In this document: in pieces, positions 1-6,609 of the stretch
Layout of the letters: the number at the start of each line of letters is the position of its first letter
Position numbering within the stretch: the first letter of the stretch is position 1
Origin: Pseudomonadota bacterium
Lineage (GTDB): Bacteria; Desulfobacterota; JAPLJL01
Reading direction: 5' to 3'
DNA: 10,519 nt
NCBI GenBank assembly: GCA_026388615.1
Contig: JAPLJL010000100.1
Coordinates: forward strand, 1 to 10,519
Notes under the pieces: model-generated
Told to the model about the DNA's origin: nothing
What the model saw: only the letters and a program-made list of their open reading frames with translations
Databases searched by the model: none
Program-made: the position numbers and the translations under genes

Positions 1-128
1 TTTTAAATGAAAGCGAAAAATAAGTCAAGTGATAGTTTTCATTTCCGCGGACCGAAAAGCCCAAACGGCCGGAGAATGATCCCGATTTTCCGACGGAGAT
101 AGTCATGCCGAAAATAATTTCAACCCCC

Positions 129-154
129 GATCCGGAAACTGGGATTCCCGGATC
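129..154. other. Inverted repeat in the leader of the tetrapyrrole operon
   Basis: GATCCGG (129-135) and CCGGATC (148-154) form a perfect 7-bp stem around a 12-nt loop, about 40 nt upstream of the first gene. The surrounding stretch (1-192) contains no recognisable gene. No T-tract follows, so it does not look like an intrinsic terminator. It could be an operator or an RNA leader hairpin, or chance in GC-rich sequence. No clear promoter was seen in 1-192. Confidence 0.3.
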
Positions 155-192
155 CCGGATCTGAACCGAGTCTCCGGACGAAATTAGCAAAC

Positions 193-840
193 ATGCCTTA
201 TTATCCCATCAACCTCAACTGTGTAAACCGTCCCTGCCTGGTCGTGGGCGGGGGCGAAGTGGCTGAGCGCAAGGTTCGCGGACTTCTGGCGGCGGGCGCC
301 CGGGTCCGGGTGATCAGCCCCGGGCTCTCTCCGGTTCTGGAAAGCCTGGCCCGGGACGGAAAAATCACGGTCGAGCGCAGGCCCTACCGGCAGGGGGACC
401 TCCAGGGGATGTTTCTGGTCCTGGCGGCCACCGACGATCCCGCGGTTACCCGCGGCCTGGTCGAGGAAGCCCGCGACCTCCCCTGCCTCCTGAACCTGGC
501 CGACCTGCCCGCCGAGAGTGATTTCATCCTGCCCGCCCTGCTCGAGCGGGGCGATCTCACCGTCGGCTTTTCCACCTCGGGCCGCTGCCCGGCCCTGGCC
601 CAATGGCTCCGGGACCGGCTCGCGGATGAAATCGGCGCGGAATACGAAAAACTCACCGCCCTCCTCGGTGATTTCCGCGACCGCTTGTTGACTAAAGGGA
701 TTAGCCCCCCTACGATTAGGCGTTGTATCCGGGAAGCTCTCGACGCGGATTTGCTGAAACTCGTTTCCGCCCGGGACGCAACCGGGATCCAAAAACTTCT
801 CGCCCGGATTGAAACTCAAGCGGCAGACCGGAATGAATGA
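193..840 (+). CDS. Precorrin-2 dehydrogenase / sirohydrochlorin ferrochelatase (Met8/CysG N-terminal type)
   Basis: This 215-residue protein matches the stand-alone siroheme synthase module. Such enzymes oxidise precorrin-2 to sirohydrochlorin with NAD+, and many also insert Fe2+ to give siroheme; they act in the cytoplasm. An N-terminal Rossmann fold is visible: a beta strand followed by the glycine-rich loop VVGGGEVAERK at residues 17-27, then AATDDP at 78-83. The NLAD segment places an Asp at residue 104, the same number as the catalytic Asp of CysG. The segment DFILPALLERGDLTVGFSTS (110-129) followed by GRCP is the family's dimerisation/active-site signature, and a helical C-terminal domain follows. 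It lacks the C-terminal SUMT methyltransferase found in full CysG, so uroporphyrinogen III methylation must be encoded elsewhere. The ATG at 193 gives a full-length N-terminus; no strong ribosome-binding site precedes it. It overlaps hemA by 8 nt. Whether it performs both reactions cannot be read from the sequence. Confidence 0.93.
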   Translation: MPYYPINLNCVNRPCLVVGGGEVAERKVRGLLAAGARVRVISPGLSPVLESLARDGKITVERRPYRQGDLQGMFLVLAATDDPAVTRGLVEEARDLPCLLNLADLPAESDFILPALLERGDLTVGFSTSGRCPALAQWLRDRLADEIGAEYEKLTALLGDFRDRLLTKGISPPTIRRCIREALDADLLKLVSARDATGIQKLLARIETQAADRNE

Positions 841-2134
841 GATTTTTGTTATCGGGGTTTCGCATCACACCGCGCCAGTCGGCGTGCGCGAGTGTTTTTC
901 CCTGGCCCGGCCTCAGGCCGAGTCACCCCTGGTCGATCTGCTTCCCCAAAAATCGATCAACGGTTTGGTCCTGCTCTCTACCTGCAACCGGATGGAAATC
1001 TACGCCTCCACCGATGACTTCCCCGCCTGCGCGGAAGTCCTGAACCATTTTCTCTGCCGTTACAGCTCCACCCCCAAAGCCGAGCTCGCCCCCCTGCTTT
1101 ATCAGTTCTCCGGAACCCAGGCGGCCGAGCATCTTTTCCGGGTCGCCTCCAGCCTCGACTCCCTGGTGCCCGGCGAAACCCAGATCTCCGGCCAGGTCAA
1201 GCAGGCTTACCTGGCTTCCCTTTACGGCGGGGCGGTGGATCCGCTCATTAATCATCTTTTCCAGCAGGCCTTCGGGGTGGCCAAGCGCATCCGCCGGGAA
1301 ACCGGGATCGGCCGGCTGGCGATCTCGGTCAGCTCGGTGGCGGTGGAATTCATCCGGCGCCAGCAGCCCGACCTGACCCGGCAGCAGGTCATCATTATCG
1401 GGGCCGGCGAGATGGCCGAACAGGCGGCCGAGGCCCTCTACAAAGCCGGGGTCAGCGAGATCCTGGTCGCCAACCGCACCTTTGCCCGCTCGGCGGAGTT
1501 GGCCAGCCGGATCGGGGGCCGGGCCTGCGATTTCGCGGATATTCCCCTCCTGATCCGCTCGGCCGACATCGTGATCGCCTCCACTTTCGCCATCCACCAC
1601 ATCCTCACTCTCGCGGACCTGGAACCGATCATGAAAAACCGGAAGAAGCCGCTCTTTATTCTGGACATCTCGGTCCCCCGCTGCATCGATCCCGAGATCG
1701 GCAATCTGGACCTGGTCACCCTGGCCGATATCGACCGCCTCCAGGAACTCGGGGCGGAGAACCTGAAATCCCGGATGGAGGAGGCCAAGCGGGCGGAAAT
1801 CATCATTATCCGGGAGACGGAAAAATTCACCCGCTGGCAGCGGGAAAGGGCCGCGGCCCCCCTGATCTCGGCCCTCCATGAACAGGCCGAAGCCATCCGG
1901 CAGAAGGAACTCGCCCGGGCCCTGTCTCAGCTCGGCCAACCTGACGGGCGCACCCCGGAAATCCTGGACCGGCTCACCCGGGCCCTGGTCCGGAAGCTTC
2001 TGCTCGCCCCCACCCGTTCGCTCCGGGAGGAAACCCTTGTAAACGGAAAGTCCCAATTTCTGAAGGCCTTCCAGAAGCTCTTTGAACTCGAAGTTCCCCC
2101 CGAGCCGGATTTCCCGCCGCAAAAACGTGACTAA
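833..2134 (+). CDS. hemA: Glutamyl-tRNA reductase
   Basis: HemA reduces glutamyl-tRNA(Glu) with NADPH to glutamate-1-semialdehyde, the first committed step of C5 tetrapyrrole synthesis. From the ATG at 833 the product has 433 residues, a normal length. The N-terminal catalytic domain begins with GVSHHTAPV (8-16). STCNRMEIY (49-57) carries the nucleophilic Cys51, equivalent to Cys50 of E. coli. PGETQISGQVKQAY (113-126) completes the substrate pocket. ETGIGRLAISVSSVAVE leads into the NADPH-binding domain, with the loop IIIGAGEMAE starting near residue 187, then VANRT and the DISVPRCIDPEIG segment. The C-terminal helical dimerisation domain is present through LVRKLLLAPTRSLREE. An in-frame TTG at 809 would add eight residues, but conserved family sequence starts directly after the ATG. 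The start lies inside the end of the upstream gene (8-nt overlap), which suggests translational coupling. The 3' end overlaps hemC, also by 8 nt. Confidence 0.97.
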   Translation: MNEIFVIGVSHHTAPVGVRECFSLARPQAESPLVDLLPQKSINGLVLLSTCNRMEIYASTDDFPACAEVLNHFLCRYSSTPKAELAPLLYQFSGTQAAEHLFRVASSLDSLVPGETQISGQVKQAYLASLYGGAVDPLINHLFQQAFGVAKRIRRETGIGRLAISVSSVAVEFIRRQQPDLTRQQVIIIGAGEMAEQAAEALYKAGVSEILVANRTFARSAELASRIGGRACDFADIPLLIRSADIVIASTFAIHHILTLADLEPIMKNRKKPLFILDISVPRCIDPEIGNLDLVTLADIDRLQELGAENLKSRMEEAKRAEIIIIRETEKFTRWQRERAAAPLISALHEQAEAIRQKELARALSQLGQPDGRTPEILDRLTRALVRKLLLAPTRSLREETLVNGKSQFLKAFQKLFELEVPPEPDFPPQKRD

Positions 2135-3041
2135 GCTCCGCCTGGGCACCCGGGGAAGTCCTCTGGCTTTAGCACAGGCCCAGGAGGTTTCCCACCTTCT
2201 GCAAAGCGCCCATCCCGGCCTGGAACTCGAGGTTAAAAAAATCAAAACCACCGGGGACCGGATCTCGGAATGGAACTCTTCCTCCGCAGAACAACCGATC
2301 GGGGCCTTCGTCCGGGAGCTGGAAGCCGCCCTCCTTTCCGGTGAAATTGACGCCGCCATTCACAGTCTGAAAGATCTCCCTTCCGAGATTCCCGGGGCCC
2401 TGGAAATCGCGGCCGTGCTTCCCCGCCGGAACCCCGCCGATGCCCTTTTGACCCGCGACCGCCTGTCCCTCTCCGCCCTGCCCCGGGCCGCCCGGATCGG
2501 AACGGGCAGTCTCCGGCGCCAGGTGCAGATCCTCTCCGCCCGGCCGGATTTGACCGTTCTCCCCCTCCGGGGCAACGTGGACACCCGGATCCGCAAGCTG
2601 AAAAACGGGGAATATGACGGCATCATCGCCGCCTGCGCGGGGCTGGAACGGCTCGGGTTCGCCTCCGAAATCACCGAGGTCCTGTCCCTCTCCGCTTTTA
2701 TCCCCGCCGTCGGACAAGGCGCGATCGGGCTGGAAATCCGGAAGGATGACGGCCGGATCCGTCCCTGGCTTGAACCCCTGGACCACCGCGAGACCCGGGT
2801 GGCGGTGGAGGCAGAGAGAGGCTTTCTGCACCGCCTGGGGGTGGGGTGCCGCGCCCCGGCCGCGGCCCTGGCCCGGATCGAGGCCTCCGGAATATTAGTG
2901 ATCGCGGGGATGGTTTCCGACCCGGAAGGCCGCGTGATGGCGCGGGGGGAAAAATCCGGTTCGCCCGGCCGGCCCGCCGAACTCGGAATCGCTCTGGCCG
3001 AGGAACTCCTCGCCAAAGTTCACAGCTCGCAAAGAGCATAG
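2127..3041 (+). CDS. hemC: Hydroxymethylbilane synthase (porphobilinogen deaminase)
   Basis: HemC joins four porphobilinogen molecules into hydroxymethylbilane in the cytoplasm, using a covalently attached dipyrromethane cofactor. With a GTG start at 2127 the product has 304 residues, close to the usual 300-315. Family motifs appear in order: RLGTRGSPLALAQA (5-18), KTTGDRI (40-46), HSLKDLP (79-85, with Asp83 at the position of E. coli Asp84), RIGTGSLRRQ, LRGNVDTR, VGQGAIGLEIR, then ERGFLHRLGVGCRAP with the cofactor-attachment Cys at residue 241 (E. coli Cys242). The GTG is preferred over an in-frame TTG at 2082 because the homologous sequence begins immediately after it. It overlaps the hemA stop by 8 nt and has no evident ribosome-binding site of its own. 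The last few codons and the TAG stop lie inside a degenerate heptamer array that continues downstream. hemD, often next in such operons, is absent here. Confidence 0.97.
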   Translation: MTKLRLGTRGSPLALAQAQEVSHLLQSAHPGLELEVKKIKTTGDRISEWNSSSAEQPIGAFVRELEAALLSGEIDAAIHSLKDLPSEIPGALEIAAVLPRRNPADALLTRDRLSLSALPRAARIGTGSLRRQVQILSARPDLTVLPLRGNVDTRIRKLKNGEYDGIIAACAGLERLGFASEITEVLSLSAFIPAVGQGAIGLEIRKDDGRIRPWLEPLDHRETRVAVEAERGFLHRLGVGCRAPAAALARIEASGILVIAGMVSDPEGRVMARGEKSGSPGRPAELGIALAEELLAKVHSSQRA

Positions 3042-3077
3042 AGCTCAAAGCTGAAAGCTCAAAGGTCAAAGGTAAAA
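3029..3077 (+). repeat. Degenerate heptamer tandem array overlapping the hemC 3' end
   Basis: Seven phased 7-bp units, all beginning with G. The first two (GCAAAGA, GCATAGA) lie over the last hemC codons and its TAG stop. Later units drift stepwise to GCTCAAA and end at GGTAAAA. The first two units match the consensus GCANRGN of the arrays at 5624 and 9838. Confidence 0.75.
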
Positions 3078-3082
3078 CATAA

Positions 3083-3123
3083 TATCCTCCCCCTTTGTTA
3101 AAAGGGGGATTGAGGGGGATTTT
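3083..3123 (+). terminator. CCCCC/GGGGG hairpin after hemC, possible terminator
   Basis: CCCCCTTT (3089-3096) and AAAGGGGG (3101-3108) form a perfect 8-bp stem with a GTTA loop. A second GGGGG (3114-3118) followed by ATTTT offers an alternative partner for the C-run. The T-tract is short and displaced, so termination of the hem operon is possible but not certain. C5/G5 palindromes of this style are also common as dispersed intergenic repeats in bacteria. Confidence 0.4.
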
Positions 3124-3128
3124 CTGAA

Positions 3129-3193
3129 GCCCGGCTTCCGGCCCGTGGGCCTACAGCCCGGTCTCCGACCTGTAGGGTCTACGACCCGGAGGG
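3129..3193. repeat. Dispersed hairpin repeat, copy 1
   Basis: Two consecutive hairpins of similar layout. The clearer one pairs CTCCG (3163-3167) with CGGAG (3187-3191) and TGTAG (3171-3175) with CTACG (3179-3183), separated by a symmetric ACC/ACC internal loop. Near-identical sequence recurs at 6672-6710, and a related form at 9960-10024. It abuts the left terminus of the long inverted-terminus element at 3195. Confidence 0.65.
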
Positions 3194-3194
3194 A

Positions 3195-3362
3195 GGGGGG
3201 GAAGGTTCTCGCGACACAAAACAACGTGAGACGTAAGACGTGAGAAGGAAGAAGGTTATTTTGTTTGATTAATTTATTTATTTTTCCCCTCGTCTACCGT
3301 CTAACTTCTAACGTCTAACCTTTTTGAGAAGAGCGAAACCTTCCCCCCAAAAAAGAAAAAAA
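3195..3362 (+). repeat. Inverted-terminus element, copy 1
   Basis: The left end GGGGGGAAGGTT (3196-3207) pairs perfectly with AACCTTCCCCCC (3337-3348). Inside that, TCGC (3209-3212) pairs with GCGA (3333-3336), leaving one bulged C at 3208. The interior holds heptamers of the GTAAGAC type at 3226-3253 and their inverted counterparts at 3292-3319, around an AT-rich centre. An A-rich tail (AAAAAAG then A-run, 3349-3362) lies outside the right end. The same ends, bulge and tail occur at 5823-6001 and, inverted, at 6610-6809. No protein is encoded, so it resembles a MITE-like or structured repeat. Its mobility is not shown. Confidence 0.75.
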
Positions 3363-3433
3363 GGCTTCGATTCGTTCTGTGGCCCGTGCGACGAAGCCTG
3401 GACGAAGTCTGAACCGCCTTCTTTTTCCTGTTT

Positions 3434-3452
3434 GCCGGGCGGGACGCCCGGC
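3434..3452. repeat. Perfect GC hairpin
   Basis: GCCGGGCG (3434-3441) and CGCCCGGC (3445-3452) form an 8-bp perfect stem with a GGA loop. It lies 66 nt upstream of the promoter of the acyl-CoA synthetase gene. No T-tract follows, so an intrinsic terminator is unlikely. It could be a small dispersed palindrome. Confidence 0.5.
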
Positions 3453-3517
3453 CTCCTATCTGTTTCTGATTTGTTTTGTTTCTTTGGTTTTCATTCCGCA
3501 ATCCGCAATCGATTCTC

Positions 3518-3546
3518 TTGACCCTAGCCTGGCATTTGGGGATAAT
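3518..3546 (+). promoter_or_regulatory. Sigma70-type promoter of the acyl-CoA synthetase gene
   Basis: TTGACC (3518-3523) and GATAAT (3541-3546) are separated by exactly 17 nt, each matching the sigma70 consensus at five of six positions. The likely transcript start is near 3553, leaving a leader of about 50 nt before the ATG at 3601. Confidence 0.65.
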
Positions 3547-3600
3547 TCCCCAAACCTGAAATCGTTTTACCGGCGAAACCCTCGAACAGGAGAAAAAAAA

Positions 3601-5619
3601 ATGAACCGATCACCTTTCTATCAATCCCTCCGGCTCCGGGCCAAGTATTTTCCCCCGGAAACCCCCTCGGTCATCTTCGGCGACCTGCGGATCACCTGGA
3701 AGGAGCAGTTCGACCGGGTCAACCGCCTGGCCAACGCCCTGTCCAAAATGGGGCTCAAGAAAGGCGATAAATGCGCCTTCCTCTTTCACAATTGCCCGGA
3801 ATTCCTGGAGATCAACCTGGCCATTCAGGCCCTCGGGGCCGTCCCGGTGCCGGTTAACTACCGCTATGTAAAAAACGAGGTCGAATACCTTCTCGAGAAC
3901 AGTGACTCCATCGGGTTTCTTTTCGAGGATGAGTTCCTGCCCCTGGTCAAGGAGGTCCGCGGTTCCCTCCCCAAAATCCAGTTCTATGTAATCAAGACCG
4001 GCGCCTACGGGCATAAGCCCACGGTGGCTCCCCCCCCGGGTCTCCTGCATTACGAGGAATTGATTCGAAACTCCTCCCCGAAGGAGCCCCGGGTCGAGGT
4101 GGGGCTGGACGATCTCGCCGTGCTCATGTACACCGGGGGCACCACCGGCCGCTCCAAGGGGGTGATGCTCACCTACCGGAATTTCATCGCCAACCAGCAG
4201 CAGATCACCTCCCTGCTTCTCACCCTGCTCCCGCCGGTGTCAACCATTAACGACCCGGTTTACGCCCGCAATGAATCCGAGCGCAAGATCCAGGGCGGCC
4301 TCAATGCCCTCCTCGGGCAGCTCGCCCTTCTCTTCGAAGACCCCGCCATGGAAGGTAAAATCCTGGTCGTCGAACTTCAGTCCGACAGCTCCACCGTTAT
4401 TCCTCCCATTACCGCCATTATGAAAGAGGGAAAGGTCAAGCTCATGACCGGTTTGCCGGAGAAATCCGATCTCCGGATCCAGTTCAAGCTCGGCGATAAC
4501 TTCTCCGAGTTCCTGGAACTCTCCATTTATCCCTATACCCTGGCCGGCAAGCTCGCCCTGATCCCCAAGATTCTCAAGCTCCAGTTCTCCGGGCGCTTCA
4601 AGATCTCGGGCCAGCTCGGGCTCCGTTTGAAAATGGCCGCCCTCAACTTCCGTAACCCGCCCACCGTCGACTTCGTCCGCGCCCTCCCGGCCCCGCCTTT
4701 CTTCCACCTGGCCAGCTACGCCCTCTGGCTCCTCTTCCTCTGCAACCAGAAAGGCACCACCGTGATCCCCCTGAACCAGAGCTTCGATCCGCCCGAGGTC
4801 CTCGATCTGATCGAGAAGGAAAAGATCACCTGGACCTTCATGGTCCCCACCCAGTGGAAAAAACTGGTGGACGACCCCGGGATCGACCAGCACGACCTTT
4901 CCTCGATGAAGATCGCCCTGACCGGGGCGGCCCTGCTTTCCGATAAATACAAGAAAAAGATGCTGCTCGCCTTCCACGAGGCTCTCCTGGTGGACGCCTT
5001 CGGCCAGACCGAGATGGCCCCGGTCACCACCGCCAAGGTGGACGGCGACGCCGAATCGGTCCGGGACCGCTCGGTGGGCAAGCTCCTCTCCGGGGTCGAG
5101 GCCAAGATCGTCAACGAGACAGGCGATCCGGTCAAAGACGGCGAGATCGGCGAGCTCCTCTACAAGAGCGCCTCCCTGATGAAGGGCTACTACAAGGACC
5201 AGGAGAAGACCGACCAGGTGATCACCTCCGACGGCTGGTTCCGCTCGGGCGACCTGGCTTACCGCGCTCCGGACAAGGAGATTTACGTGGTGGAGCGCAA
5301 GGGGGAGTGCATCAACTCCGGCGGGGAAAAGATTTTCCCGCTCGAGGTGGAAGACATCATCCACGCCCATCCCAAGGTCGCGGACATCTGCATAATCGGA
5401 GTCCCCGACGAGCAGTGGGGACAGATCGTCCGGGCGGTCGTGGTCCTGAAACCCGGCGAGACCGCCGCCCCGGAAGAGATCATCGATTTTTGCAAGGACA
5501 AGATCGCGAGCTATAAAAAACCGCGGCAGGTGGTTTTTGTCGAGGGATTGCCCATTTCCCCGATCGGGAAGGTCCTGCGCGCCAAGATCAAGGAGCTGTA
5601 CGGCCAGCCGCTCGCCTAA
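3601..5619 (+). CDS. Long-chain acyl-CoA synthetase (AMP-forming) with an SCP2-like insertion
   Basis: Adenylate-forming enzyme of the FadD/ACSL type: it activates a carboxylic acid to an acyl-AMP and then to a CoA thioester. The ATG at 3601 follows AGGAG by 8 nt; the open frame runs upstream but lacks family sequence there. The product has 672 residues, about 110-130 more than usual FadD. Visible core motifs are YTGGTTGRSKG (177-187, P-loop A3), LPAPPFFHLASY (362-373, A4), GQTE (468-471, A5), GWFRSGDLA with Asp551 (A7), the hinge ERKGECINSGGEKIFP (A8) and the C-terminal catalytic Lys657 in PIGKVLRA (A10). Between A3 and A4, where about 45 residues are normal, it carries roughly 190. The extra segment (about 205-358) looks like an SCP2 lipid-carrier domain: a strand LVVELQSD near 255, EGKVKLM, DLRIQFKL, and the end motif FSGRFKISGQLGLRLKMAAL (329-348). 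It is a single-gene unit with its own promoter and terminator. Substrate chain length is unknown. Confidence 0.9.
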   Translation: MNRSPFYQSLRLRAKYFPPETPSVIFGDLRITWKEQFDRVNRLANALSKMGLKKGDKCAFLFHNCPEFLEINLAIQALGAVPVPVNYRYVKNEVEYLLENSDSIGFLFEDEFLPLVKEVRGSLPKIQFYVIKTGAYGHKPTVAPPPGLLHYEELIRNSSPKEPRVEVGLDDLAVLMYTGGTTGRSKGVMLTYRNFIANQQQITSLLLTLLPPVSTINDPVYARNESERKIQGGLNALLGQLALLFEDPAMEGKILVVELQSDSSTVIPPITAIMKEGKVKLMTGLPEKSDLRIQFKLGDNFSEFLELSIYPYTLAGKLALIPKILKLQFSGRFKISGQLGLRLKMAALNFRNPPTVDFVRALPAPPFFHLASYALWLLFLCNQKGTTVIPLNQSFDPPEVLDLIEKEKITWTFMVPTQWKKLVDDPGIDQHDLSSMKIALTGAALLSDKYKKKMLLAFHEALLVDAFGQTEMAPVTTAKVDGDAESVRDRSVGKLLSGVEAKIVNETGDPVKDGEIGELLYKSASLMKGYYKDQEKTDQVITSDGWFRSGDLAYRAPDKEIYVVERKGECINSGGEKIFPLEVEDIIHAHPKVADICIIGVPDEQWGQIVRAVVVLKPGETAAPEEIIDFCKDKIASYKKPRQVVFVEGLPISPIGKVLRAKIKELYGQPLA

Positions 5620-5623
5620 CCCC

Positions 5624-5679
5624 GCATAGGGCAGAGGGCATGGAGCATAGCGCCCAGAGTAAAACGTAAGACGAGAAAA
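5624..5679 (+). repeat. Degenerate heptamer array after the acyl-CoA synthetase gene
   Basis: Eight phased 7-bp units starting 4 nt after the stop codon. The first four follow GCANRGN (for example GCATAGG and GCATGGA). Later units shift to GTAAAAC and GTAAGAC, the type seen inside the element at 3195. The array ends just before the terminator hairpin. Confidence 0.7.
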
Positions 5680-5683
5680 TTTT

Positions 5684-5709
5684 AGGAGCCCTTTCGGGCT
5701 CCTTTTTTT
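5684..5709 (+). terminator. Intrinsic terminator of the acyl-CoA synthetase gene
   Basis: AGGAGCCC (5684-5691), loop TTTC, GGGCTCCT (5696-5703), then a run of seven T. This is a perfect 8-bp stem with a U-tract, about 65 nt downstream of the stop. Confidence 0.9.
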
Positions 5710-5822
5710 GTTTGGGTTTACCGAAGTCCGGGGGTATTAATCGCATGGCGCAAGGAGTTAAAATCCAAAACCTATCACCTTCCATTCCTGAGCCCAGGCG
5801 AAGGGTTTGGTTTTCAAGAACC

Positions 5823-6001
5823 GGGGGGTTGGTTCTCGCGACTCGCACTTCTGGGAAACCAGGCTCGATGAACTCGATGATAAAGTATTTATCGATACAG
5901 GCTAGACCCTGATTGCCCCGGAGGGGCGGGTCAGCCGGCCGGGATTACGGCACGGCACGTATTAGTGCGCGGAGCGAAACCAACCTCCCAAAAAAGAAAA
6001 A
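5823..6001 (+). repeat. Inverted-terminus element, copy 2
   Basis: The left end GGGGGGTTGGTT (5823-5834) pairs with AACCAACCTCCC (5978-5989), with one G-T pair. TCGC (5836-5839) pairs with GCGA (5974-5977), leaving a bulged C at 5835 exactly as in copy 1. Both arms changed together from AAGG/CCTT to TTGG/CCAA, which is compensatory change. Further in, CGCAC (5844-5848) pairs with GTGCG (5965-5969). Two 9-bp units (CTCGATGAA, CTCGATGAT) lie inside at 5864-5881. The A-rich tail follows at 5990-6001. Confidence 0.75.
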
Positions 6002-6018
6002 AGGGCTATATCAAAGGA

Positions 6019-6056
6019 GAGATTCTTCGCCCGCCAGAGGCGGCCTCAGAATGACA
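6019..6056. repeat. Nested palindrome of the GAGATT...AATGACA type
   Basis: ATTCT (6022-6026) pairs with AGAAT (6048-6052) around an inner stem CCGCC (6031-6035) / GGCGG (6039-6043) with an AGA loop. It shares its flanks with the element at 8059-8085 read on the other strand. Motifs of this kind are frequent in spacers of many bacterial genomes. Confidence 0.5.
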
Positions 6057-6066
6057 GATTTAAGCG

Positions 6067-6094
6067 GCGGTCGGCGGTCGGCCGTCTGCGGTCG
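6067..6094 (+). repeat. Heptamer array, GCGGTCG type
   Basis: Four phased units: three are GCGGTCG and one is GCCGTCT. The same two unit types recur at 6883-6910. The array ends 8 nt from the stop of the minus-strand zinc-ribbon gene. Confidence 0.65.
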
Positions 6095-6102
6095 AACCGG
6101 GA

Positions 6103-6513
6103 TCAGCTGGTAGGTGATTTCCCGCACTTGGGGCAGGATTCGGGGAGCTCGGAAAGCTCCGCCCCGCAGGACTCGCAGATGAACTTCGTCCCTTCGGAAA
6201 GCAGATAGATATCCAGGAGCTCCTTCGCCCTCGCAGCGTCGCCTTCGAGGACACGGATAGCGTGGGCCGGGGTGTTCAGGCGGAAGGGGTCGTGATCGGG
6301 CTTGCCGAGAAGGAAGGGGATCTGGTTTTCCTCCAGGAGCCCGATGGCCATCTGGAGCTCGATCGAATTGTCGCTGGCCAGGATCTCCACGGAGGGACTC
6401 TTGGGGGTGGGGGCTTCGGAAGAGGGAAGGGTTTCTGTAAGCGCTGCCCCGCACTCCGCGCAGACATGGATGTGCGGGAGATATTCGGAGCGGCAGATCG
6501 GACAGAAGGCCAT
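6103..6513 (-). CDS. Zinc-ribbon protein with DUF2007-like domain
   Basis: A 136-residue probably cytoplasmic protein in three parts. An N-terminal zinc ribbon has Cys4, Cys7, Cys18 and Cys21 (FCPICRSEY then CAECGAAL). A central segment (about 42-105) starts EILASDNSIELQMAIGLLEE and continues through IPFLLGKPD and IRVLEGDAARAKELL; this is the pattern of DUF2007, a small ferredoxin-like domain called a putative signal-transducing protein. A second ribbon has Cys113, Cys116, Cys127 and Cys130 (CESCGAEL then CPKCG). The eight cysteines could bind two zinc ions. No membrane segment or signal peptide is visible. The gene stands alone on the minus strand, between two copies of the inverted-terminus element. 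A clear ribosome-binding site is missing, although TATAAG lies about 10 nt before the ATG. Its function is unknown; protein binding or regulation would fit but is only inferred. Confidence 0.8.
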   Translation of the reverse strand: MAFCPICRSEYLPHIHVCAECGAALTETLPSSEAPTPKSPSVEILASDNSIELQMAIGLLEENQIPFLLGKPDHDPFRLNTPAHAIRVLEGDAARAKELLDIYLLSEGTKFICESCGAELSELPESCPKCGKSPTS

Positions 6514-6609
6514 GAGGGTAGCTTATAATGAGGATGATGAATTGGGAAGACATCATCCGGCACCGAGCGAGGCGATTGTGAGCTGGCTTGGTTACCAAAA
6601 TGGGACGTA

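Noticed and set aside
809..832. TTG start eight codons upstream for hemA
   Set aside because: The conserved GluTR N-terminus begins right after the ATG at 833, and the extension has no ribosome-binding site.
923..2359. Long open frame on the minus strand across hemA and hemC
   Set aside because: It is antisense to two clear genes in GC-rich sequence and is low-complexity, without family features.
3196..3348. Inverted-terminus elements as intrinsic terminators
   Set aside because: The strong stem is followed by an A-run rather than a T-run in one direction and by no T-run in the other, and the loop exceeds 100 nt.
3379..3600. N-terminal extension of the acyl-CoA synthetase with a hydrophobic stretch that could pass for a signal anchor
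   Set aside because: The stretch spans repeats and the promoter at 3518-3546, has no family similarity, and AGGAG supports the ATG at 3601.
4240..5370. 376-codon minus-strand open frame within the acyl-CoA synthetase gene
   Set aside because: It is the mirror image of codon bias in the real gene; the composition is biased and no motif is present.
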